Below are positions 1 through 5,323 of a stretch of 6,948 nucleotides of DNA, one piece after another (the first letter of the stretch is position 1; the number at the start of each line of letters is the position of its first letter). A program made the position numbers and the translations under genes. This stretch comes from Candidatus Sabulitectum sp. (GTDB lineage: Bacteria; Fermentibacterota; Fermentibacteria; Fermentibacterales; JCC-6): the NCBI GenBank assembly GCA_023136985.1, contig JAGLQD010000611.1, positions 1 through 6,948 of the forward strand, read 5' to 3'. The notes under the pieces are model-generated. The model was not told where the DNA came from and did not search any database. It saw only the letters and a list, made by a program, of their open reading frames with translations.

Positions 1-774
1 ATTGGAATACTTATCTCTGCTGTTACTGTACGCAAGTTGCTTGGCACCCTGTCATACCCGGAGAACTATGGGACACTGCTTCTTTCTGCGGGTTTTCTGC
101 TGCTGATCGCTTCTCTGGGGTTCTGGAAGATAAAAGAGATAGATATAAAACTTCCGAAAAGGAAGTCCTTCAGAGAATTCCTTGCACTGATCCCTGAACA
201 GATCGCTGAAGACTCCAATCTGAAGTTCTACCTCTTAATAATTAATTTCCTTGGCCTTGCCTTAAGTTTTATTCCATTCATGATCCTGTACGCAAAGAAT
301 AACTTTGATCTGAGTTTCACCATGATTGGAAATATTCTTCTTTTTAAAGTTGCCGGAATGCTGTTGACCAGCCTTGTTCTGTACCGAAGATCTAAAACCT
401 TTGAGTACAGGAATCTTCTGTATTTCAGCTTTATCTGTGGAGCTTCGCTTCCAGTTCTCAGTCTCATACTTAGCAGCAATCAACTTGCTTATCAGTTAAT
501 ATTTATTCTTGCAGGTGTTTTTGTCACAACATTCAAAATCGCAAAAAATGGAATACTGGTAGAGATCTCCACTAACGAGAACAGAGCATCATATGCTGGG
601 ATTGCAGGTGCCGGTAGTATACTGCCAACGGTGTTCCCGCTTATCTCTGGTATTCTGATTTCTGTATTCGGTTACAGCACAACATTTATAACACTGGCGT
701 TACTGGTTAGCATCAGCCTGATCTTCATTGGAAGGCTCAGGTGCAAGCCAGCAGAAGGAGAACCGCATGAGTAG
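1..774 (+). CDS. MFS-type membrane transporter, C-terminal part (5' end outside window)
   Basis: The frame is open from the first base of the window, so the first 36 nt also belong to the gene; 257 residues are visible before the TAG stop. They contain about seven hydrophobic segments: near residues 20-42, 76-98, 106-128, 140-160, 168-188, 199-223 and 227-247. Between the first and second is a charged cytoplasmic-type stretch rich in Lys, Arg and Glu. This is the layout of the C-terminal half of a 12-helix major facilitator superfamily permease, with the central loop followed by helices 7-12. No substrate-defining motif is visible, so the substrate is unknown. The last 8 bp overlap the start of the methyltransferase gene, which implies translational coupling. 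The family call rests on topology and composition rather than on a signature motif; another polytopic transporter family is possible. Confidence 0.72.
   Translation: MGILISAVTVRKLLGTLSYPENYGTLLLSAGFLLLIASLGFWKIKEIDIKLPKRKSFREFLALIPEQIAEDSNLKFYLLIINFLGLALSFIPFMILYAKNNFDLSFTMIGNILLFKVAGMLLTSLVLYRRSKTFEYRNLLYFSFICGASLPVLSLILSSNQLAYQLIFILAGVFVTTFKIAKNGILVEISTNENRASYAGIAGAGSILPTVFPLISGILISVFGYSTTFITLALLVSISLIFIGRLRCKPAEGEPHE
754..760 (+). promoter_or_regulatory. Shine-Dalgarno site fixing the methyltransferase start
   Basis: GAAGGAG lies six bases before the ATG at 767. The same frame could be opened at an upstream TTG (728), but that codon lies inside the transporter gene with no comparable site before it. 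The ATG at 767 is therefore the better start. Confidence 0.75.
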
Positions 775-1414
775 ATTCTATCCTGATTCAAAAGTAGAGA
801 TCCAGGGGCTCTCTGCACGATTCTATGACAATCTTCTGAATGTTGCTTCACTGGGAGCATACAGCAGGTTTATTAAGAAGGCAATTCGTCTCATGGAAAT
901 AAAGCCGGAAGATACTATTCTTGATTTCGGCGCTGGAACTGGAAGGAATGCCCTTCTGATGCAGAAGTACATTTCCCCCGAGGGAAAAATTCTAGGGCTG
1001 GAGATCTCAGAGGAGATGATAACCCAGTTCAAGAGGAAGACTGAAGAATTTGCTAATGTCAATGTAATGGATCAGAGAATAGATCTGCCATTCTCTCTGA
1101 AAGAAAAATACGATAAGGTCTTTATCTCCTTTGTCTTCCACGGCTTCCCCTACGAGATTCAAAGAAACATTCTGGAAAATGCATTCCAGGCACTGAAAGA
1201 TGGCGGCGAATTCATCATGCTTGATTTCAATGAGTTTGTCACCGACGAGACACCTCTCTACTTTAGAATTCCTTTCAAGACCGTGGAATGCAGATACGCA
1301 TTTGAATATGTTGAAAGAAACTGGAAAGAGATAATGTCGGAATTTGGATTTAAAGAATTCACTCAGCAGCTGTTCTTCCACGATCATCTTCGTCTTCTCA
1401 AAGCAAAGAGGTAG
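767..1414 (+). CDS. Class I SAM-dependent methyltransferase (UbiE/MenG-like)
   Basis: A cytoplasmic Rossmann-fold methyltransferase of 215 residues. The SAM-binding motif I is clear: ILDFGAGTGR at residues 51-60. It is followed by the acidic residue ending strand 2 (E79 in GLEIS), a motif IV-like segment DKVFISFVFHGF (116-127) and the typical LKDGGEFIMLDF turn and strand (143-154). The N-terminal FYDNLL...LGAYSRF helix region and the C-terminal GFKEF...HDHLRLLKAKR strand pair resemble the UbiE/COQ5-type group, which methylates small molecules such as quinone precursors. The actual substrate cannot be read from the sequence. The start at 767 gives an 8 bp overlap (ATGAGTAG) with the transporter and has a strong ribosome-binding site. 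A metallo-beta-lactamase-fold gene follows after 3 bp, so the enzyme belongs to a tight operon. Confidence 0.87.
   Translation: MSRFYPDSKVEIQGLSARFYDNLLNVASLGAYSRFIKKAIRLMEIKPEDTILDFGAGTGRNALLMQKYISPEGKILGLEISEEMITQFKRKTEEFANVNVMDQRIDLPFSLKEKYDKVFISFVFHGFPYEIQRNILENAFQALKDGGEFIMLDFNEFVTDETPLYFRIPFKTVECRYAFEYVERNWKEIMSEFGFKEFTQQLFFHDHLRLLKAKR
1405..1411 (+). promoter_or_regulatory. Shine-Dalgarno site supporting a TTG start
   Basis: AAAGAGG sits six bases before the TTG at 1418, inside the last codons of the methyltransferase gene. It supports TTG as the initiation codon of the following gene; there is no nearby in-frame ATG that would retain the conserved first beta-strand. Confidence 0.6.
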
Positions 1415-1417
1415 TTC

Positions 1418-2068
1418 TTGAACATATCAATTGTATATGACAACACCACAAACAGAGCAGATCTAACCGCAGACTGGGGCTGGTCCTGCTTTATTGAAAC
1501 AGAAGAGCGCAACATCCTTTTCGACACCGGCGGTAACGGAAGAATTCTTCTTGATAATATGAGGAAAATGAATATTGATCCATTATCGGTGGATGACCTG
1601 GTGATCTCTCATCCTGACTTTGATCACATTGGAGGGCTTTCCGCTTTCCTGAATTCAAATCCAGACGCAGATGTTCATGTTCCTTTCTCCTTCCGAGGAA
1701 TAAAGTATCCCAACAAAGTTTACTACCACAAAGAACCTGTAGAGATCCACAAGGGTGTTTTTCTTACAGGAGAGCTGGGAAGAGAACAATCCCTTGCTCT
1801 ATCAACCCCAAAGGGGCTGGCGGTAATCATCGGTTGCGGCCATCCAGGTATCAGGAACATAATTGACACTATTTCCAGATTCGGTGATGTTTACGCAGTC
1901 ATAGGAGGATTGCACGATTTCAATAGCTTCAAAGTTCTAAAAGATGCAACTCTTATCTGTTCTACTCACTGCACAAAACACATTAAACGAATAAAAAAGA
2001 TATACCCTGAAAAATACATTGAAGGAGGAGTGGGAAAGGTGATTGAACTCACAGGTACTGAAGAATGA
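1418..2068 (+). CDS. Metallo-beta-lactamase-fold hydrolase (dihydropterin/RFAP-synthase-like subgroup)
   Basis: A 216-residue cytoplasmic MBL-fold protein with a TTG start. Signatures in order are NILFDTGG (32-39), SHPDFDHIGG (64-73, the metal-site motif), FLTGEL (115-120), GLAVIIGCGHPGI (133-145, with metal-ligand candidate H142), VIGGLHDF (161-168) and STHCTKH (182-188, with H184). The GCGH-PGI-NII and STHCT blocks and the C-terminal GGVGKVIEL are typical of the MBL subgroup often annotated as 7,8-dihydropterin-6-yl-methyl-4-(beta-D-ribofuranosyl)aminobenzene 5'-phosphate synthase. In bacteria that annotation is by similarity only and the substrate is unknown. The usual HxHxDH reads H65-P-D67-F-D69-H70, so the second His is Asp. 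ComEC-type MBL domains also carry Asp there, so the site need not be dead. The stop codon overlaps the next gene's ATG (ATGA). Confidence 0.87.
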   Translation: MNISIVYDNTTNRADLTADWGWSCFIETEERNILFDTGGNGRILLDNMRKMNIDPLSVDDLVISHPDFDHIGGLSAFLNSNPDADVHVPFSFRGIKYPNKVYYHKEPVEIHKGVFLTGELGREQSLALSTPKGLAVIIGCGHPGIRNIIDTISRFGDVYAVIGGLHDFNSFKVLKDATLICSTHCTKHIKRIKKIYPEKYIEGGVGKVIELTGTEE

Positions 2069-2820
2069 TAAGAATTAAAAATTCGGTGGAGATCGAGAAA
2101 ATGCGCAAAGCTGGAAAACTGGCTGCGCAGCTGCTGAACCACATTGAGCCATATGTAAAAGAGGGTGTTTCCACACTCTATTTGAACAATCTCTGTGCTG
2201 TTTATACAAAAATACACGGTGCTGTATCAGCTCCTTTGAACTATGGAGGCTTCCCGAAAAGCATCTGTACATCCATCAACAATGTTGTCTGTCACGGGAT
2301 TCCTTCAGCGAATGATATCCTGAAGAGCGGTGACATAGTAAACATCGATGTTACTGTGATCCTTGATGGCTTCCACGGAGACACTTCACGCACATTCATT
2401 ATAGGTAATGTTGACAGCAGCATCAGCGATTTTGTTCACAGAGCAGAAAAGGCAATGAACCTTGGAATAGATGCTGTTAAACCAGGCAGATATCTCTATG
2501 AAGTGGGAAGAACCATTGAGCAGTACATAAGCAGATTCGGCTACTCCATTGTCCGGGACTACACCGGCCACGGCATCGGAGAGAAATTTCACGAAAACCC
2601 TCAGGTTTTTCATCACTTCACAAAAGCAAACAGGATTCGCCTGCGTGAAGGAATGATATTCACCATTGAGCCGATGATAAATATGGGCAATTCTTACAAG
2701 GTACGAACTTCCAGGCAGGACGGATGGACAGTTACCACCACCGACGGAAGCTTAAGTGCTCAATTCGAACACACCATACTGGTAACCGCCCAAGGCACTG
2801 AAATTCTTACAGTGGTCTAA
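2065..2820 (+). CDS. map: Methionine aminopeptidase, type I
   Basis: This cytosolic dimetal hydrolase removes the initiator Met from new proteins. The protein has 251 residues, close to the 264 of E. coli MetAP, and starts directly in the catalytic 'pita-bread' domain without an N-terminal zinc-finger extension. All catalytic positions are present: H77 (VCHGIP), metal ligands D95 (NIDVTV), D106 (HGDTSRTF), H169 (TGHGIG), E202 (FTIEPM) and E235 (QFEHTI), plus H176 (KFHENP). The spacing is nearly identical to E. coli D97, D108, H171, E204 and E235. There is no 60-residue insert, so it is type I rather than type II. The ATG overlaps the preceding stop (ATGA) and the local ribosome-binding site is weak, so translation probably depends on coupling. 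The TAA stop abuts the stop of the convergent gene. Confidence 0.97.
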   Translation: MIRIKNSVEIEKMRKAGKLAAQLLNHIEPYVKEGVSTLYLNNLCAVYTKIHGAVSAPLNYGGFPKSICTSINNVVCHGIPSANDILKSGDIVNIDVTVILDGFHGDTSRTFIIGNVDSSISDFVHRAEKAMNLGIDAVKPGRYLYEVGRTIEQYISRFGYSIVRDYTGHGIGEKFHENPQVFHHFTKANRIRLREGMIFTIEPMINMGNSYKVRTSRQDGWTVTTTDGSLSAQFEHTILVTAQGTEILTVV

Positions 2821-2842
2821 CTACTCGCCTGTTATGACCACT
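2811..2842. repeat. Inverted repeat spanning the two convergent stop codons
   Basis: AGTGGTC (2811-2817) and GACCACT (2836-2842) form perfect 7-base arms around an 18-base loop that contains both stop codons. As RNA it would form a stem at the 3' end of either transcript. There is no run of T after either arm, so it does not look like a classical intrinsic terminator. It may be chance or a weak bidirectional transcript-end structure. Confidence 0.3.
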
Positions 2843-3390
2843 ACAGGAACCAGAGGCGAAACCATTCCTTCAGAAGAGTTAACTCCGTTGGCAGTCAGGA
2901 ACCTGAAACCATCCGGATTCCAGCTCCACACATACATGCTTCCTTCAATACTGGAGTAAGACATATCAATAAGCAGATTGCCACCTGAATACTCGTATGG
3001 AGTATCAAGAGCGAAACATATCCTGCCCTGGCCGTTATCAGCAGCGGTCACTCTGGATCCGGAATAGACCACCTGAAAGGAAGATTCATCAGAAAGGTTC
3101 TTCGAAAAATCTCTACCAAGTTCTTCCCCTCCGGCTTCGGCAAAAGCAATTTTGAATCCGTGCATCAAAACGGAGTTTGCTCCCATGGGAGCTCTTGCAA
3201 AAGAGATCTCAGTTATGGTCATTGATCCGTCCAGCTGTGATTCAGATACTACCACCTGGTAGTGCTTTGCTGAAGGTCCTCAACTGCCGCAGAATGGATC
3301 TGACAAGGGCTGGGTCTGCTCTCCGATCACAAATTCAGAAGCAAACAAAAGCGAGGATACTGCCAGAAGAACAACTGTGAGAATCTTCAT
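2821..3390 (-). CDS. Small secreted protein with in-frame UGA at codon 37; candidate selenoprotein (CxxU), otherwise a nonsense-disrupted gene
   Basis: Read from the ATG at 3390 there are 189 codons before the TAG, with one UGA at 3282-3280. The N-terminus (MKILTVVLLAVSSLLFAS) is a signal peptide with Lys2, a hydrophobic core and small residues near 17-18, so the product should leave the cytoplasm. The UGA follows F-C34-G-S and precedes G-P-S, giving Cys-x-x-UGA. The frame then continues for 152 residues of Gly/Ser-rich, beta-strand-like sequence (for example MTITEISFARAP and GGNLLIDMSY). Trp elsewhere in the protein is TGG, so UGA is not a general Trp codon. A hairpin follows the UGA directly. 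The gene lies 15 bp after the GH18-like gene and has its own SD site. A GTG at 3255 could open the downstream part, but it has no SD and would lose the signal peptide. Alternatives are a Trp-to-stop mutation, a sequencing error or opal readthrough. The domain family is not recognised. Confidence 0.6.
3241..3274 (-). promoter_or_regulatory. Candidate bacterial SECIS-like stem-loop after the in-frame UGA
   Basis: On the minus-strand mRNA, five bases after the UGA, UUCAG (3274-3270) pairs with CUGAA (3245-3241). Inside it ACUACC (3263-3258) pairs with GGUAGU (3253-3248) around the apical loop AGGU (3257-3254). An asymmetric internal loop of 6 and 2 bases separates the stems. The apical loop begins 22 nt after the UGA. 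Bacterial SECIS elements lie inside the coding region just downstream of the UGA and carry a G among the first loop bases; the E. coli fdhF loop begins AGGU. All pairs are Watson-Crick. Function is inferred from shape and position only. Confidence 0.5.
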
Positions 3391-3396
3391 TACATG

Positions 3397-3403
3397 CCTT
3401 TCC
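3397..3403 (-). promoter_or_regulatory. Shine-Dalgarno site for the candidate selenoprotein start
   Basis: The minus strand reads GGAAAGG, ending six bases before the ATG at 3390. It lies between the stop of the upstream GH18-like gene (3406) and this ATG. It is the main evidence that translation starts at the signal peptide, upstream of the UGA, rather than at the internal GTG at 3255. Confidence 0.65.
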
Positions 3404-3405
3404 GA

Positions 3406-5208
3406 TTATTTTAAAAGAACAACTCTGCAGGAGGAAAATCCACCGCCTCCGTCAATACTGATGAAATATACTCCCGATGGGGTGCTGTCGTTCCATGTCC
3501 ACCATGCGCCTGGCTGTAAGTTATTCTCGGTTACTACTCTACCACATACATCTATTATTCTTATATGGCCTCCATAAGGAGAAGAAACTGTAAATGAAGC
3601 GGCTGGGCTTGCTGAAACAGTAAACTGCAGCGGTGTATCATTTGAGAATTGCTCTATCCCTGTACTTTCAGAGAAGCGTACAGCATCTACAACTATTCTC
3701 TGCCCTGCTGTGCCTGTGTTATCTCCTACTGTAACCGAAAGGCCATTTGCAGAGTAATAAGGTCCTCCAAGAGAAACCCATTGTTCTGAGAAAGCTGATT
3801 GATCCACAGTAACACTGTCTTCTTCACTGCCTTGCAGTATATGATAAGTTACACTGGCTGTGCCTGTTGAAGGAATATAGCTCTCCAGATAATAGCTGGC
3901 TGTGCTGTCCGGCAGTTGAAAGAACCACTGAGCCCAGTTAACATCAGGTCCGGAAGAGATGGATCCAGTGTAGAAGAATGTATGGTACTGCCCGCTCTCA
4001 GTATAGGGATGCCAGTATGACCCAGGGCCATGAAGCTGAAAACAGTTCTCGAGGTTATCTGTGATCATATCATTTACAACAGGCTCCCCGAAAGACTCTT
4101 CCAGCTCATCCCACAGCTCAGTTCGTTCACCATCGTACCCGAGAGCCCATATTCCGATTCCCTGTATACCTGCCATTGTAACCATGTCGTATTTAAGGCC
4201 AAGGGATTCGTCATCATCGTACCATCCCTGGTTCCAGCCGCTGGAGTAAAAGCGGTACCATGGAGTTAGAGACTCTTCATCCCAGAGAGCACCATAAGCG
4301 TCAGCCCTGTCTGCCATGGTGGTGTAGAAAAGCGTACTGCAGTTACTTGCAGGTGAATGGGTGGAAGAACCGACAGTCTCCCACTGATGACCATAGTATG
4401 GAAGGCCCACCACGAGTTTTTCATGAACATCAGGAGCATATCGGATGTAATCGCACAAAGCCCATGCCATGTTGCTGGATGATTCAGGAGAACTGCCCCA
4501 GCCAACCAGAGGAGCATTGGGACCGGCTACAGTGCTCCAGCTTCCTGAGAAGGCATAGCACATCATCATCAGTGCATCACAACTCTGGGCCAGCTCACTG
4601 TAATTGAAAGCTCCGGACCAGTCTACAACTGGAGTACAGATAGATATGTGCGCATAGGGCAACGCAGTCCTCAGATCTTCCATGAATGTTACCAGACTGT
4701 CTGAATCTGCAGACTGAACATTCTCAAAATCAATACACACACCATCAACAACTGTGCTGTTAACAAGATCCTCTATTGTGGCAATGGCAGTAAACCTTCC
4801 GGTGGTAAGGATGGAATGAATTGAAGATCCACTGAAGTTGGTAACAGTAACAACAACTTCAGCACCATTTGCGTGTGCCTGATCCATGGCGGTGGCAAAA
4901 GTTGCAGGAAATCCATGGCTGTTGGTAATTGTACCGCCTGCACCCATATCTACGCTGAACACCGCAAGAACACTGATAAGATCGTAGTGCAACCATGCCT
5001 GATTTACCCAGTATGGCAGGAAACCGAACACCGTCCCATATAGTTCAGAGTCTCCACTGCTGTCCGTTGTGGAAACTTCCAGCGGGTTACCTGTATCAAC
5101 CCTGTTCTGCAGTACAGCCTGATAATGAACAGACGGGTATTCAATGATCTCTTCATTTGAAACAACAAACCCTGCCATAAGAGAAAGTACAATAATTGTA
5201 ATGATCAT
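3406..5208 (-). CDS. Secreted GH18-like glycoside hydrolase with golvesin-like domain and T9SS-type C-terminal domain
   Basis: A 600-residue exported protein. Residues 1-17 are a hydrophobic, signal-like stretch, unusual in lacking a positive charge. Residues 56-375 look like a GH18 TIM barrel: YGTVFGFLPYW at the first strand, then the catalytic strand DGVCIDFE (155-162) with likely acid E162 and supporting D160, MMMCYAFSG (214-222) with Y218, LVVGLPYYG (265-273), and a final strand GIGIWALGYDGE (350-361). The arrangement resembles YaaH-type GH18 proteins, which act on cell-wall or chitin-like N-acetylglucosamine polymers; the substrate here is unknown. Residues 380-513 (...SVTVDQ, WVSLGG, VVDAVRF) resemble the golvesin/xanthan-lyase-type accessory domain. 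Residues 527-600 (HIRIIDVCGRVV...PSGVYFISI) resemble T9SS/FlgD-like sorting domains, which suggests surface delivery. A near-perfect SD precedes the ATG. No promoter was recognised in the 115 bp gap upstream. Confidence 0.85.
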   Translation of the reverse strand: MIITIIVLSLMAGFVVSNEEIIEYPSVHYQAVLQNRVDTGNPLEVSTTDSSGDSELYGTVFGFLPYWVNQAWLHYDLISVLAVFSVDMGAGGTITNSHGFPATFATAMDQAHANGAEVVVTVTNFSGSSIHSILTTGRFTAIATIEDLVNSTVVDGVCIDFENVQSADSDSLVTFMEDLRTALPYAHISICTPVVDWSGAFNYSELAQSCDALMMMCYAFSGSWSTVAGPNAPLVGWGSSPESSSNMAWALCDYIRYAPDVHEKLVVGLPYYGHQWETVGSSTHSPASNCSTLFYTTMADRADAYGALWDEESLTPWYRFYSSGWNQGWYDDDESLGLKYDMVTMAGIQGIGIWALGYDGERTELWDELEESFGEPVVNDMITDNLENCFQLHGPGSYWHPYTESGQYHTFFYTGSISSGPDVNWAQWFFQLPDSTASYYLESYIPSTGTASVTYHILQGSEEDSVTVDQSAFSEQWVSLGGPYYSANGLSVTVGDNTGTAGQRIVVDAVRFSESTGIEQFSNDTPLQFTVSASPAASFTVSSPYGGHIRIIDVCGRVVTENNLQPGAWWTWNDSTPSGVYFISIDGGGGFSSCRVVLLK

Positions 5209-5213
5209 GAAAT

Positions 5214-5220
5214 CCTCCTT
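5214..5220 (-). promoter_or_regulatory. Strong Shine-Dalgarno site of the GH18-like gene
   Basis: AAGGAGG on the minus strand ends five bases before the ATG at 5208. It is a full match to the anti-SD core and the strongest ribosome-binding site in the window, consistent with high translation of the secreted enzyme. Confidence 0.85.
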
Positions 5221-5323
5221 TTGCTGTAAAACATCTTCAGCAGAAGAGAAAAAAGCAAGCAGTCACAATAAGGAAGGATCACATTGAGTGGAAGAGGGCA
5301 CTGTTTGGTTCCACGGAAACTCT

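Noticed and set aside
728..766. TTG at 728 as methyltransferase start
   Set aside because: It would add 13 residues unlike the family and overlap the transporter by 47 bp. GAAGGAG followed by ATG at 767 is clearly better.
2821..3255. A separate 144-residue gene starting at GTG 3255
   Set aside because: There is no Shine-Dalgarno before the GTG. It would start mid-domain and lack a signal peptide, while an in-frame signal peptide with a good SD lies 135 nt upstream across one UGA.
2821..3390. An alternative code in which UGA means Trp or Gly genome-wide
   Set aside because: Trp is TGG throughout the window, and UGA serves as a normal stop in the MBL gene (2066-2068) and the MATE gene (5326-5324).
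4030..4607. Plus-strand open frames opposite the GH18-like gene (79, 62 and 115 residues)
   Set aside because: They are low-complexity antisense shadows of a well-supported gene, with no ribosome-binding sites or domain-like sequence.
5222..5242. Small inverted repeat TGCTG/CAGCA upstream of the GH18-like gene as a terminator or regulatory hairpin
   Set aside because: The stem is only 5 bp with an 11-base loop and no T-run. A chance occurrence is likely.
5251..5285. TCACA...TCACA in the 115 bp gap as a CRP-type operator
   Set aside because: The two TCACA motifs are direct rather than inverted repeats, so they do not form a CRP palindrome. No convincing -35/-10 pair was found beside them.
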